In this document: positions 56,583 through 64,000 of the stretch, piece after piece
Layout of the letters: each line of letters opens with the position of its first letter
Position numbering within the stretch: position 1 is the first letter of the stretch
Assembly (NCBI RefSeq): GCF_013200955.2
Contig: NZ_CP053697.2
Location: 2,852,001-2,916,000, forward strand
Origin: Pseudomonas campi
GTDB taxonomy: Bacteria; Pseudomonadota; Gammaproteobacteria; Pseudomonadales; Pseudomonadaceae
Direction: 5' to 3'
Length of the DNA: 64,000 nucleotides
Notes under the pieces: model-generated
Database searches by the model: none
The model's input: only the letters and a program-made list of their open reading frames with translations
Told to the model about the DNA's origin: nothing
Program-made: the position numbers and the translations under genes

Positions 56583-57698
56583 ATGGACGCACCAATGAAC
56601 GTGACTTTCGAAGAACGCCACGCCCAGCACGGCTACCGCATCGGCATCGCCAGCCTGGATGCGCAGAAGAGCCTCAACGCCCTGACCCTGCCGATGATTG
56701 AAGCGCTGGATGCCAAGTTGAGCGCCTGGGCGGCTGACCCGAGCATCGCCTGCGTGCTGCTGCGCGGCAACGGGCCCAAGGCTTTCTGCGCCGGCGGTGA
56801 TGTGGTGCAGCTGGTGCAACAGTGCCGCGAACATCCGGGCGAGATTCCGGCCCTGGCGCGGCGCTTCTTCGCCGACGAATACCGCCTCGACCACCGCATC
56901 CACACCTACCCGAAACCGCTGATCTGCTGGGCCCACGGCCATGTGCTGGGCGGCGGCATGGGCCTGATGCAGGGCGCCGGCATACGCATCGTCACGCCAA
57001 GCAGCCGCCTGGCCATGCCGGAGATCAATATCGGCCTGTACCCGGATGTCGGCGGCAGCTGGTTCCTCGCCCGCCTGCCGGGCAAGCTGGGCCTGTTCCT
57101 CGGCCTCAGCGCCGCGCAGATCAATGCCCGCGATGCCCTGGATCTGAACCTGGCCGACCGCTTCCTGCGTGACGACCAGCAGGACGTGCTGATCGAGGGC
57201 CTGGCGCAGATGAACTGGCAGGAACAGGCCCCGGCACAGCTCACCAGCCTGCTCCGCGCCCTGGAGCAGGAAGCCCGCAGCGACCTGCCGCAGGCGCAGT
57301 GGCTGCCGCGCCGCGAGCGCCTCGATGCCCTGCTCGACGTGGCCGACCTGCCCGGCGCCTGGCATGCCCTCACTGCCCTGCAGGGCGACAGCGACCTGCT
57401 CCTGGCGCGCGCCGCCAAGACCCTCAGCGAGGGCTGCCCGCTCACCGCGCACCTGGTCTGGCAACAGATCCAGCGCGCCCGTCACCTGTCGCTGGCCGAA
57501 GTGTTCCGCATGGAATACGCCATCAGCCTGAACTGCTGCCGCCACCCGGAATTCCCCGAAGGCGTGCGTGCCCGGCTGATCGACAAAGACCAGGCGCCGC
57601 GCTGGCACTGGGCAGATGTCGCGACCATCCCGGCGGCAGTGATCGAAGCGCACTTCGAAGCGGTGTGGGAAGGCGAGCACCCGCTGGCGGATTTGTAA
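56583..57698 (+). CDS. 3-hydroxyisobutyryl-CoA hydrolase (crotonase family)
   Basis: A 371-residue HIBCH-type enzyme releasing 3-hydroxyisobutyrate. KAFCAGGDVVQLVQQ, CWAHGHVLGGGMGLMQGAGI, MPEINIGLYPDVGGSWFLAR and the C-terminal helix MEYAISLNCCRHPEFPEGVR with ARLIDKDQAPRW are HIBCH signatures. M1 (ATGGACGCACCA) or M5 (56595) may be the true start; neither has a strong RBS, since the REP occupies the gap. Translation may depend on the upstream gene. Confidence 0.93.
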   Translation: MDAPMNVTFEERHAQHGYRIGIASLDAQKSLNALTLPMIEALDAKLSAWAADPSIACVLLRGNGPKAFCAGGDVVQLVQQCREHPGEIPALARRFFADEYRLDHRIHTYPKPLICWAHGHVLGGGMGLMQGAGIRIVTPSSRLAMPEINIGLYPDVGGSWFLARLPGKLGLFLGLSAAQINARDALDLNLADRFLRDDQQDVLIEGLAQMNWQEQAPAQLTSLLRALEQEARSDLPQAQWLPRRERLDALLDVADLPGAWHALTALQGDSDLLLARAAKTLSEGCPLTAHLVWQQIQRARHLSLAEVFRMEYAISLNCCRHPEFPEGVRARLIDKDQAPRWHWADVATIPAAVIEAHFEAVWEGEHPLADL

Positions 57699-57709
57699 TG
57701 ACGCGCCCT

Positions 57710-57769
57710 GTAGCCCGGATGCAATCCGGGAGAGCTCTGCGAAAACGCCCCGGATTGCATCCGGGCTAC
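57710..57769. repeat. REP palindrome (GTAGCCCGG class), copy 4
   Basis: GTAGCCCGGATGCAATCCGG ... CGGATTGCATCCGGGCTAC, 11 bases after the hydrolase stop codon. Confidence 0.9.
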
Positions 57770-57785
57770 GCACTGTAAATTTCCT

Positions 57786-57844
57786 GTAGGAGCCAGCTTG
57801 CTGGCGATCGCCCCGCCCCTGATCGCCAGCAAGCTGGCTCCTAC
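57786..57844. repeat. REP palindrome (GTAGGAGCCAGC class)
   Basis: GTAGGAGCCAGCTTGCTGGC ... GCCAGCAAGCTGGCTCCTAC, the well-known Pseudomonas REP type, next to the GTAGCCCGG copy and 42 bases before mmsB. Confidence 0.9.
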
Positions 57845-57885
57845 GAACGCGACACCTGGCATTCGCTACGAGGAGAACAATAACA

Positions 57886-58770
57886 ATGACTCAGATCGCC
57901 TTTATCGGCCTCGGCCACATGGGCCTACCCATGGCCCGCAACCTGCTCAAGGCCGGTTTTGCCATCAGCGTCTTCGACCTGGTCCAGGACAGCGTGGCCA
58001 GCCTCGCCGCCGAAGGCGCCAAGGCTGCCGGCAGCGCCGCCGATGCGGTACGCGATGCCACGGTGGTGGTCAGCATGCTGCCGGCCAGTCGCCATGTGGA
58101 AAGCCTGTACCTGGGCGACCAGGGGCTGCTGGCCCAGATCACCCCCGGCAGCCTGGTGCTGGAGTGCTCGACCATCGCTCCGGACTCGGCGCGCAAGGTG
58201 CACGCGGCAGCGGCGGCACGCGGTATCGGCCTGCTCGATGCGCCGGTATCCGGTGGCACCGCCGGTGCGGCAGCCGGCACCCTGACCTTTATGGTCGGCG
58301 GCAAGGCCGAAGCCCTGGAAAAGGCCCGGCCGATTCTCGCCGCCATGGGCAAGAACATCTTCCACGCCGGCCCCGACGGTGCCGGCCAGGTGGCCAAGGT
58401 GTGCAACAACCAACTGCTCGCCGTGCAGATGATCGGCACCGCCGAAGCCATGGCCCTGGGTGTGGCCAGCGGCCTGGACCCGGCCGTGCTGGCCGAGATC
58501 ATGCGGCAGAGTTCGGGTGGCAACTGGACCCTGGAGAAGTACAACCCCTGGCCGGGGGTGATGGAGAACGCGCCGGCCAGCAAGGGTTACAGCGGCGGTT
58601 TTATGGCCGAGCTGATGGCCAAGGACCTGGGCCTGGCCCAGGAAGCCGCGCAGGCCACGGCCAGCAGCACGCCTATGGGCGCCCTGGCCCTGCAGCTGTA
58701 CCGCCTTTTGCTCAAGCAGGGTAACGGCAAGCTGGATTTCTCGGCGGTGCAGAAGTTGTTTGTCGAGTAG
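57886..58770 (+). CDS. mmsB: 3-hydroxyisobutyrate dehydrogenase
   Basis: A 294-residue NAD-dependent dehydrogenase oxidising 3-hydroxyisobutyrate to methylmalonate semialdehyde, the substrate of MmsA. AFIGLGHMGLPMARNLLKAG binds NAD, LLDAPVSGGTAGAAAGTLTF is the substrate loop, and GAGQVAKVCNNQLLAVQMIG has the catalytic Lys. GGAG precedes the start by 11 bases. Closes the operon cycle. Confidence 0.96.
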   Translation: MTQIAFIGLGHMGLPMARNLLKAGFAISVFDLVQDSVASLAAEGAKAAGSAADAVRDATVVVSMLPASRHVESLYLGDQGLLAQITPGSLVLECSTIAPDSARKVHAAAAARGIGLLDAPVSGGTAGAAAGTLTFMVGGKAEALEKARPILAAMGKNIFHAGPDGAGQVAKVCNNQLLAVQMIGTAEAMALGVASGLDPAVLAEIMRQSSGGNWTLEKYNPWPGVMENAPASKGYSGGFMAELMAKDLGLAQEAAQATASSTPMGALALQLYRLLLKQGNGKLDFSAVQKLFVE

Positions 58771-58789
58771 CCAAGCGCCTTCATCGACC

Positions 58790-58850
58790 GTAGCCCGGAT
58801 GGAATCCGGGAAGGGTTATGCGGTATTTCCCCGGATTGCATCCGGGCTAC
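58790..58850. repeat. REP palindrome (GTAGCCCGG class), copy 5
   Basis: GTAGCCCGGATGGAATCCGG ... CGGATTGCATCCGGGCTAC; one arm has GGA for GCA. 19 bases after the mmsB stop. Confidence 0.88.
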
Positions 58851-58864
58851 GGCTCTCGACACCG

Positions 58865-59113
58865 CCCCTCTCCCCAGCCCTCTCCCATTAATGGGAGAGG
58901 GGGCAGTCCCTGCAATGCCTGAAGCCTTCGCTGCCCGAACATGCCGGCGAGAACGGTGAAGCAATGTTGATCGGGCCCTTTGAAGTCTTGGTTGAAACGC
59001 AGGCGGGCCCTGCGACGGCCGCAGGTGAAACTTCACGGCGTGGATCAATAGTCACCCCTCTCCCACTCTTCACAAACAAAGAATGGGAGAGGCGCCGGGG
59101 GAGAGGGCAAGCG
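58865..59113. repeat. CCCTCTCCC-type palindromes flanking a non-coding stretch
   Basis: CCCTCTCCC ... GGGAGAGGGGG at about 58865-58905, and CCCCTCTCCCAC ... GGGAGAGGCGCC with GGGGGAGAGGG at about 59054-59108. Between them I see no gene. They lie before the end of lapC (leftward), where a terminator would be expected. Confidence 0.6.
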
Positions 59114-59119
59114 AGCCAC

Positions 59120-60481
59120 TCAGCGCTCGCGCAGCGCCTCGGACTGGGCGCGGATGATCGGTTTTAGCAGGTAGCTGAGCACGCTCTTCTTGCCGGTGAT
59201 GATGTCCACCGAGGCGACCATGCCAGGGATGATCAGCAGCGGGCGTTCCTCGGTACCCAGGTGACTTTTGTCGGTGCGCAGCTGGATCAGGTAGAAGCTG
59301 TTGCCTTCTTCATCGGTGATGGTGTCGGCGCCGATCTGCTCCAGCTTGCCCTGCAGGCCGCCGTAGATGGTGTAGTCGTAGGCGGTGAACTTGACCACGG
59401 CCTTCTGCCCGGGATGGAGGAAGGCGATGTCCTGCGGGCGGATGCGCGCCTCGACCAGCAGGCTGTCGTCCAGCGGCACGATTTCCACCAGGTCGCTGCC
59501 TGGCTGGATCACCCCGCCGATGGTGTTGACCAGCAACTGCTTGACGATGCCGCGCACCGGCGAGGTGACCAGGGTGCGGTTGACCCGGTCTTCCAGGGCC
59601 TTGCCGGTTGCCTGGATCTTGCTCAGCTCGGTACGCGCCTCGTTCAGCTCGGTTAGCGCATCGCTGCGGAACCGTCCGCGAGTCTCGTCGATCTTGCGCT
59701 GCACTTCCTTGATCGCCGACTCGGCACGCGGAATCGCCAGGCTGGTAGCATCCAGTTGACCGCGGTTCTCCGCCTCGGTGCGGCGCAGGCGCAGCAGCTC
59801 GACCTGGGACATGGCGCCCTGGGCCACCAGCGGCTCGGACATCTCGATCTCCTGGCGCAGGAAACCCAGACTGCGGCTGTACTGCTCGCGCTTGGAGGCG
59901 AACTCGCGCAGCTCCTGCTGGCGCTGGATCAGTTGCTCTTCCAGCCCCGCCACTTCGTCGCGCAGCTGCTGCTGGCGACTCTCGAACAGCGCCTGTTCGC
60001 TGGACGCCAGATGCGGCACGGCTTCGACCGCTTTGGCCGGCATGCTCAACGGCCGCCCTTCGATCTCGGCACTGAGGCGCTCGACGCGCAGCAGCAGGGC
60101 GAAACGATCGGCCTCGGTCTCGCCGACGTTGGAGGCGAAGCGCGTGTCGTCCAGGCGCAGCAGCGGCGCGCCCGCCTCCACCACCTGGCCTTCGCGGACG
60201 AACAGTTCGGCGACGATGCCGCCTTCCAGGTTCTGGATCTTCTGCAACTTGGACGAGGGAATGGCCTTGCCATCGCCGCGGGTGACTTCGTCGACCACGG
60301 CAAAGTGCGCCCACAGCAGGCCGAAGGCGAAGAAGGCGATCAGGCTCCAGATGGTCAGGCGCACCAGGCGCGGCGCGTCTTCCACCAGGGCCTTGCGGAC
60401 TTCCGGCATGGGCTGCCCGTCCAGCGAGGCGCGGCCCTTGAAATAGCTGCGCAATTGCGCCTTGAAGGACTCAAGCGACAT
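59120..60481 (-). CDS. lapC: Type I secretion membrane-fusion protein (LapC-like)
   Basis: A 453-residue HlyD-family adaptor starting MSLESFKAQLRSYFKGRASL. Membrane helix at about 45-65 (LTIWSLIAFFAFGLLWAHFA), lipoyl halves KIQNLEGGIVAELFVREGQV and VRGIVKQLLVNTIGGVIQPG, a coiled coil of about 150-330 between them, and the barrel end IRPQDIAFLHPGQKAVVKF with SYLLKPIIRAQSEALRER at the C terminus. Links the LapB ABC exporter to an outer-membrane channel. Overlaps lapB by 11 bases. Confidence 0.9.
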   Translation of the reverse strand: MSLESFKAQLRSYFKGRASLDGQPMPEVRKALVEDAPRLVRLTIWSLIAFFAFGLLWAHFAVVDEVTRGDGKAIPSSKLQKIQNLEGGIVAELFVREGQVVEAGAPLLRLDDTRFASNVGETEADRFALLLRVERLSAEIEGRPLSMPAKAVEAVPHLASSEQALFESRQQQLRDEVAGLEEQLIQRQQELREFASKREQYSRSLGFLRQEIEMSEPLVAQGAMSQVELLRLRRTEAENRGQLDATSLAIPRAESAIKEVQRKIDETRGRFRSDALTELNEARTELSKIQATGKALEDRVNRTLVTSPVRGIVKQLLVNTIGGVIQPGSDLVEIVPLDDSLLVEARIRPQDIAFLHPGQKAVVKFTAYDYTIYGGLQGKLEQIGADTITDEEGNSFYLIQLRTDKSHLGTEERPLLIIPGMVASVDIITGKKSVLSYLLKPIIRAQSEALRER

Positions 60482-62624
60482 TGATCCGCCCTCCACGCAA
60501 GGCGTCCATCACCTCGGCTTTCGGCCCGTCGGCGACGATGCGCCCACGGTCGATGATGATCAGCCGCTCCACCAGGCTGAGCAGCGAGGTGCGGTGGGTG
60601 ACCAGCAGCAGGGTCTTGTCGGCGATCACCGGCAGCAGGCGCTGCTTGAGGCGCTCCTCGCCGGAGTTGTCCATGGCGCTGGTTGGCTCGTCGAGCAGCA
60701 GGATCGGCGGATCGAGCAGCAAGGCACGGGCCAGGGCCACGTTCTGCCGCTGGCCGCCGGACAGCTGCTGACCGCGCTCGCCAACCGGCAGCTCATAACC
60801 CTGTGGATGGATCCGGGCGAACTCGTGCACACCGGCCAGTTCGGCGGCATGCAGGACCAGGCTGTCCTCGACGTAGCGCGCGCCGCTGACCAGGTTGTCG
60901 CGCAGGCTGCCACTGAACAGCTGGATGTCCTGCGGCACATAGCCGATGTTGTGGCGCAGGTCGCTGACGTCCAGCTGGCGGATGTCCACGCCGTCCACCA
61001 GCAGGCTGCCGGAATCGGCCTGGTAGAGGCCGACCAGCAGCTTGGCCAGCGAGCTCTTGCCCGAGCCGCTGCGGCCGATGATGCCGACCTTCTCGCCGGG
61101 GCGAATCTGCAGGTTGATGTCCTTGAGCGCCGCGCCCTGCTGCTGCGGGTAGTGGAACTCCAGGTCGCGGCACTCGATGGCGCCATGCAGATGCGGACGC
61201 GCCAGGGGCCGCTCATGCTCCTCGTGCTCCTGCGGCAGCTCCATCATCTGGTCGATGTTGAGCATGGTCACCCGCGCCTGCTGGTAGCGGGTGAGCAAGC
61301 CGGAGAGCTGGCCGAGCGGACTGAGCGCGCGACTGTTGAGCATGTAGCAGGCGATCAGGCCGCCCATGCTGAGGTCGCCGGCGATGATCAGGTAGACGCC
61401 CAAGACGATCATCACCACGCCGGCCAGCTGCTGGATCAGCCCGGTGATGTTCAGCGCCAGGCTGGACAGCATGCGCGCGCGCAGCTCCAGGCGGCTGAGG
61501 GTGCCGATGGTCTGCTCCCACTGGTACTGGCGCTCGCTCTCGGCGTTGTTGACCTTGACCGCGTCGAGCCCGGCGAGGGTCTCGATCAGGCTCGACTGGC
61601 GCTCGGCGGACAGCGCCATGGTGCGTTCCATGGTCTCGGCCAGGGGCTTCTGCAGCAGCCAGCCGATGCCCAGCGCCAGGGGGAAGGCCAGCACGGGAAT
61701 CCACACCAGATGGCCGCCGAGCACGGCGATCACCAGCAACACCAGGAGGGTGAACGGCAGGTCGATCAGGCTGGTCAGGGTCAGCGAGGCGAGGAAGTCG
61801 CGCAGCACCTGAAACTCGTGGATGTTCTGCGCGAAGCTGCCGATCCGCGCCGGGCGCATCTTCATGGTCATGCCGACGATGCGTTCGAACAGCGTGGCGG
61901 AAATGATCAGGTCGGTCTTCTTGCCGGCCAGGTCCAGGCACAGGCCGCGCATGGTCTTGAGCAGCAGATCGAACAGGTAGGCGCCGGAGATGCCGATGGC
62001 CAGCACCCACAGGGTCGCCGCCGCCTGGTTGGGCACCACTCGGTCGTAGACATTCATCACGAACAACGGGGCGAACAGGCCGATCAGGTTGATCAGCACG
62101 CTGGCCGCCACCGCATCGATATACAGCCAGCGCGAGCGCTTGAGGGTGTCGCGGAACCAGGAACGGGTGCGCGGGATCAGGCTTTCCCGATCCAGGTCGT
62201 GCTTGTGCCGCGGCTGGGCGAAGAACACCTCACCGGAGTAATCGGCAAGCAGCCGGTCCAGCTTGACCCGTACCTCGCCACCATCGCTTTCGCTGAGCAG
62301 CAGACGGGCATGCTCGGCTTCGCACGCCAGCAGGACGGCGCTGCGGCCATCCTTCAACAACAGCAGGGCCGGCAAGGCCATGGCGGGAATCTGCTGCAAC
62401 TCACGGCGCAACCAGCGCCCCTGCAAACCGGCACGGGCGGCCGCACGTGGCAGCAACTCGGCACTCAGGCGCTGGGCCGGCAAGGGCAACCCGGCCGTCA
62501 GCATGGCGCGGGTAGCCGGGCGCTGGTGCAGGGCACAGAGCGACAGCAGGCTGTCCAGCAAGGGATCGTCGTAACGCGCCCGTGGATCACCCACTGGCTT
62601 GGTCTGGCTGGTTTCTGCGGTCAC
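60471..62624 (-). CDS. lapB: Type I secretion ABC transporter (LapB-like)
   Basis: A 717-residue exporter: residues about 1-140 are a C39 peptidase-like domain without a recognisable catalytic Cys; six membrane helices follow (about 155-430); the ATPase has Walker A GIIGRSGSGKSSLAKLLVGL, signature GQQLSGGQRQNVALARALLL, Walker B ILLLDEPTSAMDNS and a switch His in LLVTHRTSL. Start is a GTG at 62624 (longer in-frame GTG or TTG starts exist). It should secrete the adhesin starting at 63250, as LapB does for LapA. No outer-membrane LapE gene is in the window. Confidence 0.9.
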   Translation of the reverse strand: MTAETSQTKPVGDPRARYDDPLLDSLLSLCALHQRPATRAMLTAGLPLPAQRLSAELLPRAAARAGLQGRWLRRELQQIPAMALPALLLLKDGRSAVLLACEAEHARLLLSESDGGEVRVKLDRLLADYSGEVFFAQPRHKHDLDRESLIPRTRSWFRDTLKRSRWLYIDAVAASVLINLIGLFAPLFVMNVYDRVVPNQAAATLWVLAIGISGAYLFDLLLKTMRGLCLDLAGKKTDLIISATLFERIVGMTMKMRPARIGSFAQNIHEFQVLRDFLASLTLTSLIDLPFTLLVLLVIAVLGGHLVWIPVLAFPLALGIGWLLQKPLAETMERTMALSAERQSSLIETLAGLDAVKVNNAESERQYQWEQTIGTLSRLELRARMLSSLALNITGLIQQLAGVVMIVLGVYLIIAGDLSMGGLIACYMLNSRALSPLGQLSGLLTRYQQARVTMLNIDQMMELPQEHEEHERPLARPHLHGAIECRDLEFHYPQQQGAALKDINLQIRPGEKVGIIGRSGSGKSSLAKLLVGLYQADSGSLLVDGVDIRQLDVSDLRHNIGYVPQDIQLFSGSLRDNLVSGARYVEDSLVLHAAELAGVHEFARIHPQGYELPVGERGQQLSGGQRQNVALARALLLDPPILLLDEPTSAMDNSGEERLKQRLLPVIADKTLLLVTHRTSLLSLVERLIIIDRGRIVADGPKAEVMDALRGGRINVA

Positions 62625-63249
62625 GCGGGAACACTCTCGGTTCTTATCGCTTAAATCCGGCAAGCATTGCACAGGCAACACACTGCCGACTCAGCCCGGA
62701 GACTCCTTGTAGGGGGCCATGCACCTTCCATGATGCAGATAATCTGAAAAATCCGGCTACGCGCCCTCTGCTAACCCTCTAGAAGGCACCTATGAGAGCC
62801 GTCAGAACAGTGCCGGTAAACCAACATCAAAATCCTGACAAACACCTCAGCGCCAACTTTTCGCCTTTCGCTATTCCACCGACAACGCCACGCAGGCTTC
62901 GGCCGAACAGCCTTTGCACCCGACGAAAACTCCAAAAATCAGGCACTTGCCGACAGGATCATGACCTATCAGTCATCCAGGGCAGGCGCGGCCTGGCGCC
63001 ACATGGCAACTGGCCATGACCGTTGATCGGAGACAGCCACAATCAGCTGAGATAGCAAAGTGACATAACAGGATTGATTGTTTAGCATGTTCCTTGCTCG
63101 GTCAATTAAACGGCATAAAGTCAATAGCCAACAACTATAAAACAATAGTTTGACGCTTGTTTTATGTCGCACCTCACAAATCTGTCGGTGTAGGCGCCTC
63201 GTGGTAGCCGGCCCGGAAGCCTGTAGTAGTCAGACAAAGGAGAGTCCTT
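62625..63249. promoter_or_regulatory. Intergenic control region between lapB and the adhesin gene
   Basis: 625 bases without a credible gene, AT-richer at 63040-63170. An 8-bp perfect inverted repeat TAAAACAA ... TTGTTTTA is at 63138-63164, overlapping AACTAT ... ATAGTT at 63133-63150. Sequences GTCAAT at 63100 and 63120 weakly resemble half of a FleQ box (GTCAATAAATTGAC). AAAGGAGAG precedes the adhesin ATG. Confidence 0.5.
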
Positions 63250-64000
63250 ATGAGCAATGTCGTTGCGGTCGTCAAAGGCGTTGTCGGTCAGGTTATTGCA
63301 CTTTCACCTGAAGGCATTCAACGCCTTCTCGTCGAGGGTGATCGCCTGTTCCGTGGCGATCAGGTCATGACCGGACAGCAAGGCATGCTCAGTCTGCAAC
63401 TGCAGGGTGGTCAGGATCTCGAAATCGGTCAGAACAGCCAGTGGCTCGCCAGCACCGAAACCGATGCACAGCCCACGCAGGCGACCAAGGCACCTTCCGA
63501 GGACGAGCTCGAGGTAGAAGGACTGCAACAAGCCATCGCCGCGGGTGTCGACCCGACCACTGATCTCGCTGCTACTGCGGCTGGTCCGGGTGCCGGTGGT
63601 GCTGGCGGTGCTGGAGGAGCCGGTGGCGGCCACAGCTTCGTGCTGCTCAGCGAAACCGCGCAACAGCTTGATCCAACGGTAGGCTTTGCCACTGAAGGTC
63701 TGGATAACGCTTTCGTTGCCATTGAAGACGAGACGCCAGCACCCACGCCTGCCGCTGCAACCGCCACAGATGCCACGCCACCAGCCGCTGAGAACACCCC
63801 ACCGCCAGGTGATTCGTTCAACTTCGAGACTGCCGAAGACACACCGTTCGAAGGCCGCTTCCAACTCGTGGACGCGGATGGCGACAGCCTGACCTTCAGC
63901 CTGCTCGACGCACCGGACAACGGCCAGCTGACCCTGAGCCCGGATGGCAGCTGGCTGTACACCCCCAACCCCGACTACAACGGCCCCGACAGTTTCCAGG
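63250..64000 (+). CDS. LapA-like giant adhesin, N-terminal part
   Basis: First 250 codons of a secreted adhesin cut by the window edge. MSNVVAVVKGVVGQVIALSP is the retention-module start. T109-A110-A111-G112 in DLAATAAGPGAGG is the TAAG motif cleaved by the periplasmic protease LapG in P. fluorescens LapA (between the alanines). A Gly/Ala-rich linker and HSFVLLSETAQQLDPTVGF follow, and then the first Asp/Asn-rich cadherin- or VCBS-like domain (EDTPFEGRFQLVDADGDSLT, ending NPDYNGPDSFQ). A strong RBS (AAAGGAGAG) precedes the ATG. Divergent lapB/lapC should export it. Confidence 0.92.
   Translation, partial: MSNVVAVVKGVVGQVIALSPEGIQRLLVEGDRLFRGDQVMTGQQGMLSLQLQGGQDLEIGQNSQWLASTETDAQPTQATKAPSEDELEVEGLQQAIAAGVDPTTDLAATAAGPGAGGAGGAGGAGGGHSFVLLSETAQQLDPTVGFATEGLDNAFVAIEDETPAPTPAAATATDATPPAAENTPPPGDSFNFETAEDTPFEGRFQLVDADGDSLTFSLLDAPDNGQLTLSPDGSWLYTPNPDYNGPDSFQ

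Noticed and set aside
60462..62654. 730-codon frame opposite lapB
   Set aside because: Antisense shadow; the leftward ABC exporter has every ATPase motif.
62792..63019. 75-codon ORF before the adhesin
   Set aside because: No ribosome site or recognisable composition; treated as part of the control region.

Overview
The window is a 64 kb piece of a high-GC gammaproteobacterial chromosome that I assign to Pseudomonas in the broad sense. From memory, the order of most genes between about 200 and 41,150 follows the P. aeruginosa PAO1 block around PA3135-PA3210 (emrAB-like pump, uvrB, aminotransferase, tRNA-Asn, O-antigen locus, ihfB, rpsA, cmk, tyrA-aroA, hisC, pheA, serC, gyrA, mtnA, mtaD, ubiG, mupP, yciK, GGDEF protein, rluB, scpBA, RNase AM, yciB, yciI, cpx-like two-component genes, trkH). 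REP sequences typical of pseudomonads are frequent. I see no phage, transposase or CRISPR array.

Layout. 1-3,900: edge of a LysR gene, an EmrAB-type MFS pump and a DMT exporter. 3,933-7,335: uvrB and an aromatic/aspartate aminotransferase. 7,403-11,095: tRNA-Asn followed by a 151-bp tandem repeat, a ComEA-like protein, and a collapsed O-antigen locus (wbpL and wbpK homologues only) ending at ihfB. 11,355-22,266: a leftward run of core genes: rpsA, cmk, then aromatic amino acid, histidine and serine biosynthesis (tyrA-aroA fusion, hisC, pheA, serC), then gyrA. 22,503-28,414: methylthioadenosine salvage genes mtnA and mtaD back to back, then ubiG, mupP, yciK and a diguanylate cyclase. 28,589-34,017: rluB, the scpA/scpB condensin partners, a YciO-like protein, a PHP phosphoesterase, yciB and yciI. 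34,092-37,320: a Cpx-like response regulator, CpxP/Spy-like periplasmic protein and sensor kinase. 38,191-41,146: two tandem trkH potassium transporter genes. 41,298-44,916: a TetR-regulated ABC exporter. 44,993-47,177: a lipoprotein, ung and a thioesterase.

47,442-49,974 holds a three-gene, translationally coupled operon: a duplicated DUF1538 membrane protein with two PII-like proteins. I know of no assigned function, and I consider it the best candidate for an undescribed system. 50,151-52,561 holds a class C beta-lactamase gene inserted between an AraC regulator (mmsR-like) and a second, relic copy of that regulator's 3' end. 52,788-58,770 is a complete distal valine catabolic operon (mmsA, acyl-CoA dehydrogenase, enoyl-CoA hydratase, 3-hydroxyisobutyryl-CoA hydrolase, mmsB), with two AraC-type direct repeats in its promoter and repeat elements in most of its gene junctions. 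59,120-64,000 holds a Lap-type type I secretion pair (lapB, lapC), divergent from the start of a giant adhesin with a LapA-like retention module and a TAAG LapG cleavage motif; the adhesin runs off the window.

Two repeat classes stand out. One is short REP palindromes in at least four sequence types. The other is a family of about 142-bp nested-hairpin elements (2795, 35190, 55519, and degenerate copies at 23646 and 28415) whose stems vary in a compensatory way and which begin exactly on the last base of a stop codon in the three full copies. Function assignments come from motif reading and memory; no database search was run.
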